Shown: positions 25,586 to 33,806 of the stretch, in pieces
Layout: every line of letters starts with the position of its first letter
Position numbering within the stretch: the first letter of the stretch is position 1
NCBI RefSeq assembly: GCF_002019705.1
Contig: NZ_KV917377.1
Span: 2,974,565-3,038,564, forward strand
Reading direction: 5' to 3'
Origin: Shouchella patagoniensis
GTDB lineage: Bacteria > Bacillota > Bacilli > Bacillales > Bacillaceae_D
DNA length: 64,000 nucleotides
Made by a program: the position numbers and the translations under genes
Notes under the pieces: model-generated
The model's database searches: none
What the model saw: the letters and a program-made list of their open reading frames with translations, nothing else
What the model was told of the DNA's origin: nothing

Positions 25586-26902
25586 GTGTCTATGTTTGCT
25601 TTAAAAACAATGGTAGAATGGGCTAAAGAGTTAGGAGCTGAGTATGCGATGATTAAAGGGAAATATGAACTTGTTAGTCAAGAACAGTTGAAAAAGTATG
25701 CAGAGCTTGCTGTACGGATGGGTGTAAATGTGCAAAAGAATCAATTAGTAATTATTCATAGTGACATAGAAAATGTTACGTTTGCACGTCTAATCCAAAC
25801 GGCAGCCTATGATGCGGGAGCTTCAAATGTGGTTATGGATTGGACAGATGAACAGTCCACCAAAGAATTTTATTTACACGCAGCAGATGACGTTATCGAT
25901 CAATTTCCGGACTGGCAAGCTGCCCGTTTTAAGGAGTGGGATGATGCGGGTGCTGCTTACATCCATGTTATTTCTGAAAACTTAGATTTATTTAAGGGGG
26001 TTTCCTCAGAACGGATGAGCCACTTCCAAAAAGCTTCTCGCACCAAGTTGAAGACTCATTACGCAAAAACTAGATCCTATGAGATACGCTGGTGTCTTCT
26101 AGCTGTACCGAGCTTTGCATGGGCAACTAAAGTATTTCCCCACTTAAGTAAAGAGGAAGCACTGCAATCATTATGGCAATTAATCTTACAAGGCGCTCGG
26201 GCAGATGGGAAAAATCCTATAAAAGACTGGGAAAATCATGCCAGAGCCTTCGAGTCCCGAAAAAAAATCCTAAACGACAGCCAATTCGAAGCCCTTCATT
26301 TTACGAGTAGCCGAGGAACTAATTTATTCGTAGGCATGCCTAAAAATCACCTCTATATCGGCGGAGGTGTTATAGATAAAAAGGGAATACCGTCCTTTCC
26401 GAACATTCCTACAGAGGAAATATTTTCCGCTCCCCATAAAAATAAGGTAAATGGCAAACTAGTAGCCACTAAACCGCTTATCTATGGGGGAAGTGTCATC
26501 GATGATTTTTACCTAATATTTAAAGATGGACGGATTACTGACTATTATGCCGCCACTGGGCAAGAAACATTACAAAGTCTCATCGAAACAGACGAAGGTT
26601 CATATTATCTAGGTGAAATTGCCTTGGTCTCTAACAATTCTCCTCTTTCTCAGGCAGATACGCTCTTGTACAATACCTTATTTGATGAAAATACGGCCTG
26701 CCATATTGGAATCGGAAACGCCTCCCCTTCTAATCTTCAGAATGGCAGCAACCTATCGGAGGTAGAGTTGAGAGAAGCCGGCCTTAATACTTCGCTCCTG
26801 TTAGTCAATGTGACCTTTGGTACCGAAGATATGATAGTAGTAGGTATTAAAGAAGAAGGAACTGAAGTCCTGTTAATGAAGGATGGGGATTTTCAATTCT
26901 AA
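25586..26902 (+). CDS. M29-family aminopeptidase homologue with altered metal site
   Basis: M29 (AmpS/AmpT) aminopeptidases are two-metal exopeptidases of about 410 residues. The family core is clear from residue ~32 (EQLKKYAELAVRMGVNVQ): IPTEEIFSAPH, STKPL-like ATKPL, YYLGEIALV and LFDENTACHIG. However, the Tyr of the usual H-I-A-L-G-x-A-Y is Ser here, and the usual H-V-D motif reads L-V-N, so three of six expected ligands appear to be lost. A 28-residue N-terminal extension with no clear ribosome-binding site also departs from the family. It may be inactive or repurposed. Confidence 0.75.
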   Translation: MSMFALKTMVEWAKELGAEYAMIKGKYELVSQEQLKKYAELAVRMGVNVQKNQLVIIHSDIENVTFARLIQTAAYDAGASNVVMDWTDEQSTKEFYLHAADDVIDQFPDWQAARFKEWDDAGAAYIHVISENLDLFKGVSSERMSHFQKASRTKLKTHYAKTRSYEIRWCLLAVPSFAWATKVFPHLSKEEALQSLWQLILQGARADGKNPIKDWENHARAFESRKKILNDSQFEALHFTSSRGTNLFVGMPKNHLYIGGGVIDKKGIPSFPNIPTEEIFSAPHKNKVNGKLVATKPLIYGGSVIDDFYLIFKDGRITDYYAATGQETLQSLIETDEGSYYLGEIALVSNNSPLSQADTLLYNTLFDENTACHIGIGNASPSNLQNGSNLSEVELREAGLNTSLLLVNVTFGTEDMIVVGIKEEGTEVLLMKDGDFQF

Positions 26903-26907
26903 TTTGG

Positions 26908-27015
26908 CTACTTAATACAGTGGAAGTAAATAGGTTTAGTTAGTTTAAACGCTAAATAGAGTCCAATCACGCCGATGGCTGTTAAGGCTAAAAATTGCGT
27001 ATTGTCAAAAACCGG
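26908..27015 (-). pseudogene. Possible tail of a membrane protein gene
   Basis: A 35-codon minus-strand frame ending at TAG (26908-26910) encodes one hydrophobic helix (FLALTAIGVIGLYLAF) and a basic end. It has no start and may be the last part of a lost membrane protein. The rest of 26903-27276 holds no recognisable gene. Confidence 0.25.
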
Positions 27016-27276
27016 TTATATAAGTTTTGTCCAAAATTCATGAGTGTAGCTCCGTTTTATATGACTCTGGTACAGTAGCGTGAAATATTCATGTAATTAA
27101 TAGCTTTCATGGTATGCGAACAACAAGTGTACTTTCTAAGTCGGAAGGAGATCAGGAGAAGGGAGATATATGACCTGTGGGGCAGAATTCTTTCTTTATG
27201 AAACCTGTTAAAAAATAACGCTGTAGCAGAATGGTTGTATTTTCATTGATCTCTTTACTTGAGTTTCGTCATTTAG

Positions 27277-27531
27277 CTATATGCTATATTTTTTTATAAA
27301 TGCTATCAGTCCAACAATAATCAAGGGAACTAGGGGGAGTATCCAAGACCAACTGGTAATTCGTCCGATAACAAGCCACTCAGTTGTAGCGACTAATAAA
27401 AATGTGATGATAGGAGCCGGCGAAATTCTATTTAGTTGCATTGAAATTGTAACTCCTATGCCAATTGTTAAAGCAGGCACGGTAACTAACTGGAAAATAA
27501 AAGGATCAATGTCCGGTATAAAATTATCCAT
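27277..27531 (-). CDS. Small membrane protein, 84 aa
   Basis: Three hydrophobic helices (about 13-31, 37-52 and 58-78) with a short basic tail. The start has GGAGTG at good spacing. It resembles DUF2651/YbeF-type small membrane proteins in size and in the DPFIFQLV start, but this assignment is weak. No nearby partner is evident. Confidence 0.55.
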   Translation of the reverse strand: MDNFIPDIDPFIFQLVTVPALTIGIGVTISMQLNRISPAPIITFLLVATTEWLVIGRITSWSWILPLVPLIIVGLIAFIKKYSI

Positions 27532-27683
27532 AAATGATCACTCCAATTTAGAATTTTTGTACATTGAGTATACGCTCTAAACGTAATAATGAATAGTCGT
27601 TAAGTAAAATGAACAAAAAAAGAATAAGAAAGGAACAAATCTTACTTACAAAGCAAGCAGAATAGAGCCAGCACCAAAGAAAA

Positions 27684-27708
27684 AAGGGTGACCATGAAGG
27701 TCATCCTT
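27684..27708 (-). terminator. Terminator of the MarR-nitroreductase-monooxygenase operon
   Basis: The stem AAGGGTGACC/GGTCATCCTT (one G-U pair) with a 5-nt loop, read on the minus strand, is followed by a T-rich run. It lies just beyond the stop of the monooxygenase gene. Confidence 0.8.
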
Positions 27709-27713
27709 TTTAA

Positions 27714-28007
27714 TTAATTTACTTTCTCAGCTTGATAAACATCCGCTTGCAGTGGAGTGCTTAGCATTTCTTTAGCAGCAGCGATGAATTTTTGAAAGTG
27801 GCTGCTTGTATTATGCGCTTGGACTGCCTCCATGTCTTTCCAATTTTCTACCATAACAAAGTTGGTAGTCTCTTTTGGATCCTGGAATAGGTCGTAGCTG
27901 GTATTGCCAGCTTCAGCACGGCTTGCTTCTATTACTGCTTCGATTTCTTGAAGAAATTCTTCCTTACTCTCTGGTTTAACCGACATTCTAGCGTGAATGA
28001 TAATCAT
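27714..28007 (-). CDS. YgiN-like antibiotic biosynthesis monooxygenase (ABM) domain protein
   Basis: A 97-residue ferredoxin-like ABM protein (MIIIHARMSVKPESKEEFL...NFVMVENWKD). YgiN-type members act on quinols or as dimeric cofactor-free oxygenases. It lies 13 bp downstream of the nitroreductase gene in a MarR-controlled operon, an arrangement that suggests a response to quinone or electrophile stress. Confidence 0.85.
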   Translation of the reverse strand: MIIIHARMSVKPESKEEFLQEIEAVIEASRAEAGNTSYDLFQDPKETTNFVMVENWKDMEAVQAHNTSSHFQKFIAAAKEMLSTPLQADVYQAEKVN

Positions 28008-28020
28008 AATTCTTCACTCC

Positions 28021-28671
28021 TTATTTCCATTCTGTAATTTGTTCTACAGGCATACGATAGGATTTGTAACCTGTATCTACTGCTTTCCCGATGGAAAGGA
28101 GCATGACTGGAACATAACGTTCTTTATCCAAATCAAATGCTTCTGCAATTTGATCTTTCTCATATCCGCCAATCGGACATGTATCGTAACCATATGCTTT
28201 TGCAGTCAGCATTAGCTGCATCGATACTAAACCGCTATCGATAAGAATGGTTTCCTTATTATATTGTTCTGTAATACCAGAAAGTAGATTACGAATAGCA
28301 GGTACTTGCGAATCTCTTACTTCTTGGGGCATTAGACCTTGCTCTACCGCTTTCCCATAAATTTCTTCCAAGTAGTCAAGGTTATTCATGTCAGCAAAGA
28401 CAGCTATTACTGCAGAAGACGTTTTTACTTGCTGTTGATTGAATTTTGCAAGTGGAGCAAGCTTTGCTTTTGCTTCAGGAGTTTCAATTACAACAAAACG
28501 CCAAGGTTGTAAGTTGACTGATGATGGAGCCTTAGTCGCAGCTGTAAGCATTTCAGCCATTTCTTCCTTGCTAATTTTTACGTTTTCGTCATAACCACGG
28601 ATGGAACGACGATCCTGAACGATTTGTAGGAAAGCTTCTTTATTATATAGAGATGTTGATGTTTGATTCAT
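28021..28671 (-). CDS. Nitroreductase-family NAD(P)H:FMN oxidoreductase
   Basis: A 216-residue FMN-binding fold. The N-terminal RRSIRGYDENVKIS and the PSSVNLQPWRFVVIE segment contact FMN, and a C-terminal GKAVDTGYKSYR is also present. Such enzymes reduce nitroaromatics and quinones. Its start overlaps the marR stop (ATGA, 28668-28671), so the two are translationally coupled, and it is followed by the ABM gene. Confidence 0.9.
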   Translation of the reverse strand: MNQTSTSLYNKEAFLQIVQDRRSIRGYDENVKISKEEMAEMLTAATKAPSSVNLQPWRFVVIETPEAKAKLAPLAKFNQQQVKTSSAVIAVFADMNNLDYLEEIYGKAVEQGLMPQEVRDSQVPAIRNLLSGITEQYNKETILIDSGLVSMQLMLTAKAYGYDTCPIGGYEKDQIAEAFDLDKERYVPVMLLSIGKAVDTGYKSYRMPVEQITEWK

Positions 28672-29129
28672 TTGTTTTCTCCTCCTAATTGATTCTTCGT
28701 GACGTGCGACACATTATCACTGACTCTACTCAGCATTTGCAAAAATTGTTCTAGCTCTGCTTCTGAAAATCCAGCAAGGGTCTCTTTCACGAATTGACTT
28801 TTTTCTTTATAAGATTGCTCGATGTGACGCTTCGCTTCTTCCTCCAGTTTCACCCATGTAGCTCGTTGATCATCTTCCTTTTTATAGCGCACAATTGTCC
28901 CGGCAGCTTCAAGTTGCTTTAAATGTCTAGTAACAGCGGCGGCATCAATATTAACTTCTTTTTGTAATGCTGATTGGGCCACTTCATCATGCTGCAATAA
29001 ATAATGAAGAATCTCCACACGGGAAGGGCTGGATCCTAGGCATGACTCGAACTTTGAGCAAAGTTCCTTATTCACAGCTTGCAGCTGCAAAAAAATTTGC
29101 AAACGAACGGTACAAGCAGTCACTGGCAT
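28668..29129 (-). CDS. MarR-family regulator
   Basis: A 153-residue winged-helix protein with the MarR recognition helix (IDAAAVTRHLKQLEAAGTIVRYKKEDDQRATWVKL). Cysteines near the N-terminus (Cys6, about Cys23 and Cys29) could sense oxidants or quinones, as in some MarR proteins; that is speculation. The ATG at 29129 has GAGG only 2 bp away, and a GTG 6 bp downstream may be used instead. A large palindrome just upstream is its likely operator. Confidence 0.85.
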   Translation of the reverse strand: MPVTACTVRLQIFLQLQAVNKELCSKFESCLGSSPSRVEILHYLLQHDEVAQSALQKEVNIDAAAVTRHLKQLEAAGTIVRYKKEDDQRATWVKLEEEAKRHIEQSYKEKSQFVKETLAGFSEAELEQFLQMLSRVSDNVSHVTKNQLGGENK

Positions 29130-29147
29130 AACCTCTTTTCATTAAAG

Positions 29148-29190
29148 TTGACCTATCAATAATTGACGCATCAATAATTGATAGGTCAAT
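29148..29190. promoter_or_regulatory. Probable MarR operator (long palindrome)
   Basis: TTGACCTATCAATAATTG and CAATAATTGATAGGTCAA face each other across 6 bp, about 18 bp upstream of the marR start. Within it TATCAATAATTGA units recur, so two dimers could bind. One arm also contains a TTGACC -35-like hexamer. Confidence 0.7.
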
Positions 29191-29332
29191 AATATGATTT
29201 TGAAATACGTATGTCAACCCATTTTGCATCAAAAAAGAGTAGGGACTCGACTGGTTTGGGGAGTACCTAATAAAATGAAACCATAAGAAATTTCAAACGA
29301 TGGAATTATGGAGTAATACGGCGATAAAATAA

Positions 29333-29553
29333 GTTGTAAAGAGTGGTATTGGCTTCGCAGCATTACCTATTTCGACTGTCCGTAATGAAATAGCTAATAA
29401 AGAGGTGAAAGTGATTTCTTACTCAGGTGAATTCGAGCCTTTATTCTCCCAAATGTTAATTAAAAAGAAAAAATGGTTAAACCTATCGCACAAAATTTTT
29501 CAGACATTGTTCTAAAAAAGGAAGGAATCGTGATTGAGAAAAAAGGTGAGTAA
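29333..29553 (+). pseudogene. 3' remnant of a LysR-type regulator
   Basis: The frame from 29333 encodes VVKSGIGFAALPISTVRNE, typical of the end of a LysR substrate-binding domain. It then slips at a poly-A run near 29462-29472, after which another frame continues PIAQNFSDIVLKKEG to TAA at 29551. The helix-turn-helix and most of the effector domain are missing. Confidence 0.5.
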
Positions 29554-29634
29554 TCACTATTAGGTTACTCCCATGATTTTTGGAACATGATGAGGGGCTT
29601 TGCGACTCCGTCAACTAAAGCCCGGTAATAAGAT

Positions 29635-30162
29635 TCAAAATATGAATCTAGGATTTTCTCTTATAATCGAAAGAAGTTCATTTAAGTTTGATGGGTGTAT
29701 GTGAGTTGTATTATAGATAAAGCGTTTGTTTACTCCTTTACGTTCAAACTCATCCAGTAATTCTAGGCATCTTACGCCCATTTGATATTCTTTAATCCTT
29801 AATGCGTCTCTTCTTAACAGTTCCGCATCGTCCACCCATAGAACAATATATTTAATTTCGACATCTGTAACCTGATTATAAATTTTTTGAGAAAACTTCT
29901 CGACTTCTTCTGGGAAAGCAACATAATCAATGATCACATTTTTTTGTGCCTGAACAAAATTGATACTTAAATCAGCAATATTTTCCCATGTTAATGATAA
30001 TAGTTCTTTACTTTCCCATGGTGGGTGGTACCCACCAACAACCATATGATTAATTAAATCACCTTCAATATAAGCACTTCGATCAAATTGATTTGCAAGT
30101 TTCTTTGCAGTAGTGGATTTACCAACTCCGGCGGGTCCAGATAGTATGTAAATGTTATTCAT
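29635..30162 (-). CDS. P-loop kinase-like protein
   Basis: A 175-residue protein beginning with a Walker A (GPAGVGKST, residues 9-17). It has a DxD-like GDLINH near residue 34 and an Arg-rich lid region around 118-125. This is the layout of small-molecule kinases and phosphotransferases (AAA_33, chloramphenicol-phosphotransferase-like). The substrate is not known. It is a single gene. Confidence 0.72.
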   Translation of the reverse strand: MNNIYILSGPAGVGKSTTAKKLANQFDRSAYIEGDLINHMVVGGYHPPWESKELLSLTWENIADLSINFVQAQKNVIIDYVAFPEEVEKFSQKIYNQVTDVEIKYIVLWVDDAELLRRDALRIKEYQMGVRCLELLDEFERKGVNKRFIYNTTHIHPSNLNELLSIIRENPRFIF

Positions 30163-30256
30163 TCTTCATCACCTATCATTTTTATGTACATATGTAATTC
30201 AATGTTCAATACTTAAAATCCTTGTAAGCCATTGATACATAAATGGTGAAATTAAG

Positions 30257-30287
30257 AAAAGTCCTCAAAAAAACTAAGGACTTTTTT
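30257..30287. terminator. Bidirectional terminator
   Basis: AAAAGTCCT (30257-30265) pairs with AGGACTTTT (30277-30285) with T-rich flanks on both strands. It lies between the kinase-like gene and the end of the PadR operon. Confidence 0.7.
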
Positions 30288-30388
30288 AAATATTTTGCTT
30301 TTTTATCTTCTAACTCAAAGAATTCTTCCGTAACATAGCTCTATGAAAACATTGAAGGTCCTAGCTTTCGTAGTCAGATGAAGACCGC

Positions 30389-31099
30389 TTAAGCTTTCTT
30401 ACGACCCCACATCTGTAAGAGTAATACAAAACCGCCTCCAACCATTGCACCAATGATCATATTTGCTAATAAACGAATGGGATTGTTTGAGCCTGCAAAC
30501 ATATACATAATGAATATGCTTAATAAGATGAGAAGGAGTGGGAATGCTTTTGTTAATAAAAGCAATCGTCTTTTCCCTTCAGCACTCCACTTGTTTTTGT
30601 AAATAGTCATTACTGTCCAAGTTGTCAGTATTGCTATAATGCTTAGTGGAACTGCACCCACTGCTATTATTTTTTGCCAAGTACCTGAGCTTATATAAAG
30701 ACCGATCCATGCAATGATTGTGACTAAAACAATTGAAATAGTTGTCCATAGCATAGAGCGCCCTAAGTTGTGGTGTTTTTGTGCGATCGTGTCTTGATCA
30801 CTGTAAATGGGTTTTGTGCCAGGAAGTGCACGGAATAAATGGGTGTCTAATTGAGAAGTAACATGAGACCAGCCAGATTGTGAAAACAGATCTACATATT
30901 CGTCTTTTTCACCATCTTTTAATACACGATAATCAATACTGTAGATATAATCAGCAGATTCACCTTTTTGAAGATTGTAGCCCATAAATTTAAAAGCTTG
31001 AACGTGCCAGCCCTTTGCAGAGTAATGTTTAAGTTTTTGCATATCTAGATCTTCAGCAAAAGCTAATCCCTCCGACATGATATATTTACTATTCTTCAT
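30389..31099 (-). CDS. DUF2812-type membrane protein
   Basis: A cytosolic N-terminal domain (EDLDMQKLKHYSAKGWHVQAF) is followed by four hydrophobic helices from about residue 118. DUF2812 proteins are typically encoded next to PadR repressors. Here the start overlaps the padR stop by 4 bp. The role is unknown, possibly in envelope stress. Confidence 0.82.
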   Translation of the reverse strand: MKNSKYIMSEGLAFAEDLDMQKLKHYSAKGWHVQAFKFMGYNLQKGESADYIYSIDYRVLKDGEKDEYVDLFSQSGWSHVTSQLDTHLFRALPGTKPIYSDQDTIAQKHHNLGRSMLWTTISIVLVTIIAWIGLYISSGTWQKIIAVGAVPLSIIAILTTWTVMTIYKNKWSAEGKRRLLLLTKAFPLLLILLSIFIMYMFAGSNNPIRLLANMIIGAMVGGGFVLLLQMWGRKKA

Positions 31100-31419
31100 T
31101 TGCTCGCCTCCTTGAGTTTAAGTCCATTTTCGGCCAATTGAATCATGAGTTTTCTTAGTTTCACTTCCTTTTCTAATACTTCTGTTCCTTTAACTGTAAG
31201 AAGGTATGTTTTTCGTCTTGTGTCTGTGCCATCGTGTAAATAAATCCACTCTTGTTTCAGTAACTTCTTAATGATTGTATACATAGAAGCAGGGCCAATT
31301 GTTATAATGCCTGCTGTTGTTTCTTCAATCAGATTCATAATAGCGTAGCCATGACGTGGTTTAGTCAAAGCAGCCATAATATAAAATGTTGAGTCTGTTA
31401 GTTGCTCTGTTTGTTTCAA
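31096..31419 (-). CDS. PadR-family transcriptional repressor
   Basis: A 107-residue winged helix (STFYIMAALTKPRHGYAIMNLIEE, then YTIIKKLLKQEWIYLH) of the short PadR class with a C-terminal dimer helix. It is coupled to the DUF2812 gene. Two AT-rich palindromes upstream are its likely operators. Confidence 0.88.
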   Translation of the reverse strand: MKQTEQLTDSTFYIMAALTKPRHGYAIMNLIEETTAGIITIGPASMYTIIKKLLKQEWIYLHDGTDTRRKTYLLTVKGTEVLEKEVKLRKLMIQLAENGLKLKEASK

Positions 31420-31467
31420 GTAGGTATCTCCTTTTTGTATCGTTTAGCGATATATCTAAAATAAATA

Positions 31468-31514
31468 TATCATATTATGATACATCGGTCAATGTTATAT
31501 CGTAAAATGATATA
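31468..31514. promoter_or_regulatory. Two probable PadR operators
   Basis: TATCATATTATGATA (31468-31482) is a 15-bp palindrome, and TATATCGTAAAATGATATA (31496-31514) repeats the TATC/GATA half-sites. Both are within 100 bp upstream of padR. The remaining gap 31515-31884 shows no gene. Confidence 0.65.
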
Positions 31515-31884
31515 CTTTTAATGCTCATTATAGGATTCCTTTTTGCTTGGAGTAGAAAAACGACTAATTAAACCATTTAAACGTTTTGCTGGACTTCTTA
31601 TCAGTTTGATTTAATGCTTCTTTCTATATTTTAACTTCATTAGAAGATGATTTTTTTTATTCCTATCTTGTGGTCAAGGTTATGAATAAACGATGACGGT
31701 TTAAAATTGTAAATGTTTTTAATTTTAAATTTTATTCACACTCCAGTTACAAAAGGTTAGTATTCTTAGAATAAGAAGCGGTTGCCACAAAAGGTACGAT
31801 GTAACTGAAACTCTGTAAAGACAATATGCTGGCAATGGTTAACCGTTGGCAGTTTTTTAGACTTGGATAGGGGTTGAGACATTC

Positions 31885-32504
31885 ATGGTTGAAATCATTA
31901 TGCCTATTATTGAGTTTTTAAAAGGGTTTTCTTATTTAGGGATTCTAATTGCTTTATGCTTTGAATTTATTTTGGCAGAAATTGTTCTGCCTTTAGCTGG
32001 CTATTGGGTTTATGAAGGGGATTTTAATTATTATTTCGTGGTGATTGCGGGGGCAATTGGAGGAACGATGGCCCCCGCAATCACTCTTTACTGTTTAGGG
32101 AAATATGGCGGGCGTCCCTTGGTGCTTCGTTACGGGAAATATTTTCTAGTGTCTCAAAAGTAAGTTGATACGGCTGACCGTTTTTTTTTATGAAGTATGG
32201 ATCTGGCTTAGCGTTTTTTGGGCGTTTTCTTCCTATTGTAAGAACGGCTATTTCAGTTCCTTGTGGCATGACTAACATGAATTTGGTGAAATTCTCTCTT
32301 TATACGTTTTTTGCAATGTTGCCTATTACGGCGGCTTACGTATATATAGGATTTAGTTTAGGAGAGCATTGGGAAAAGGCGGGGGCTTTATTTAATCAAT
32401 ATATGCAGCCGGTTGTTTTTGTGATTATAGCCGTTTCCGGTGTGTTTTTCATATACAAACTCGTGACAAAATATATTGGTAAAGGAAATGCTAAGCAAGG
32501 TTAA
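31885..32504 (+). pseudogene. Broken DedA-family membrane protein gene
   Basis: DedA (SNARE-assoc) proteins are polyprenyl-phosphate or lipid flippase-like membrane proteins. The first part (to 32163) and second part (32190-32504, GSGLAFFGRFLPIVRT) fit one gene of about 205 codons. A TAA stop after SQK and a frameshift in a run of nine T (near 32180) separate them; the residues between (VDTADRFF) still match the family. At least two lesions make it inactive. Confidence 0.75.
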
Positions 32505-32584
32505 ACATAAATGTTTATAGGTAGTACATAGAATATCGATCCTTTGCCTAAGCTATGTTAAGACTTTGAAAAGGGTGGATTTTT

Positions 32585-33361
32585 ATGTGGAAAAAAGGAA
32601 TATGTGTACTTGTAATAGTTATTTTGGTTGGTGCTTTCGGTTTAGACACTATGAAAGTTGAAGCGCAAGGAGGGAAAGACAAGATGGACCGTCAAACTGT
32701 ACCTTTGCCAACTTTACAAACCGAATTTCCAGGAGTTGTATTTGTAAAAGGTGACTCTGCTAGTAATCAAATCGCTTTAACGTTTGACGACGGTCCTGAT
32801 CCCCGCTTTACTGGACAGGTATTAGAAAAACTTGAAGCGTATAATGTGCCGGCGACTTTTTTTGTTTTAGGGGAACGAGTTACTGCTAATCCAGATTTAT
32901 TGAGACGCGTAATTGATGGAGGGCATGAGATTGGTAATCATACATATTCTCATCTGAATCTAGCGGAAGCAAGCGTTGCTCAACTTGAGCAGGAATTGAC
33001 GGAGACAGGAGATGCAGTAGAAGCAATTACAGGCTATCGCCCGAGCTTATTCCGGCCTCCATATGGATTTATTACGAGAGAGCAAGTAGAAAGGTTAGCA
33101 AGTCTTAATTATTCAGTTATTGGATGGGATGTTGATCCGCTTGATTGGGATGGCACTCCTGCTGCCCAAGTGGCACAAACGGTTCTTCAAGAAGCAGGAG
33201 CAGGTAGTATTATTTTGTTACATGATGGAGGGGATGTGGACACTGAGAATCCAGAGATTTTTTCTGCTGATGCCTTAGATGAAATCATTCCAGCGCTCCA
33301 AAACCAGGGGTACACATTTGTAACAGTGTCTGAACTTCTTGACGTGTCTAGATCAGAATGA
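32585..33361 (+). CDS. Secreted polysaccharide deacetylase (NodB domain)
   Basis: The N-terminal hydrophobic segment (residues 5-20) is a signal peptide or anchor. The NodB domain has LTFDDGPD (about residue 64), the metal-binding H-x3-H in NHTYSH (about 120), RPPYG (about 157) and a final LLHDGG. These are the catalytic features of peptidoglycan or chitin N-deacetylases (PdaA/PgdA-like). The substrate is not certain. A terminator follows closely. Confidence 0.9.
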   Translation: MWKKGICVLVIVILVGAFGLDTMKVEAQGGKDKMDRQTVPLPTLQTEFPGVVFVKGDSASNQIALTFDDGPDPRFTGQVLEKLEAYNVPATFFVLGERVTANPDLLRRVIDGGHEIGNHTYSHLNLAEASVAQLEQELTETGDAVEAITGYRPSLFRPPYGFITREQVERLASLNYSVIGWDVDPLDWDGTPAAQVAQTVLQEAGAGSIILLHDGGDVDTENPEIFSADALDEIIPALQNQGYTFVTVSELLDVSRSE

Positions 33362-33367
33362 GAGGAA

Positions 33368-33398
33368 GGCCGGTAGCATGAGCTGCTGGTCTTTATTT
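33368..33398 (+). terminator. Terminator of the deacetylase gene
   Basis: A 10-bp stem with three G-U pairs (33368-33377 with 33382-33391), a 4-nt loop, then TTTATTT. Confidence 0.65.
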
Positions 33399-33427
33399 AT
33401 GGGTGGTGGGTTTTGTTAATTAAACTG

Positions 33428-33479
33428 TTTACAGAATAATAAGATATGTTATACTCCACATATAACCTATTGGTTATAT
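33428..33479 (+). promoter_or_regulatory. Promoter and operator of the ArsR-SRPBCC operon
   Basis: TTTACA (33428-33433), a 16-bp spacer and TATACT (33450-33455) make a sigma-A promoter. The palindrome ATATAACC-TATT-GGTTATAT (33460-33479) covers the expected transcription start, a typical position for ArsR-type autorepression. Confidence 0.7.
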
Positions 33480-33491
33480 ATGGAGGTTTGT

Positions 33492-33806
33492 ATGACTGAT
33501 TTCTACAGGGCAATTGCCGATTCTACCAGACGGCAGATTTTATATATGACATCTAAGCAAGAATACACACAATCAGAGCTGGTGGATTATTTTTCGGTCT
33601 CCCAACCTGCTGTAAAAAAACATCTTGATATGTTAGTACGTGAGGAATTGTTAGCAGAGAGGAAGGAGGGACGGTACCGATATTATCGGTTAAATGTGGA
33701 CGTGTATGAGCGGGGAATGAACCTTGTAACAACCGATTTGAACCGTGTACTTGAGCATAAACTCAATCGATTAAAGCATTATTTAGAGGAGGGGGAGAAT
33801 GGATAA
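33492..33806 (+). CDS. ArsR-family regulator
   Basis: From the ATG at 33492 (GGAGG at 33481-33485) it encodes a ~104-residue winged helix (IADSTRRQILYMTSKQEYTQSEL, then SQPAVKKHLDMLVREELL). It lacks the metal-binding CxC motif of ArsR/SmtB and is of the type found with SRPBCC proteins. Its 3' end overlaps the next gene by 8 bp. Confidence 0.88.
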   Translation: MTDFYRAIADSTRRQILYMTSKQEYTQSELVDYFSVSQPAVKKHLDMLVREELLAERKEGRYRYYRLNVDVYERGMNLVTTDLNRVLEHKLNRLKHYLEEGENG

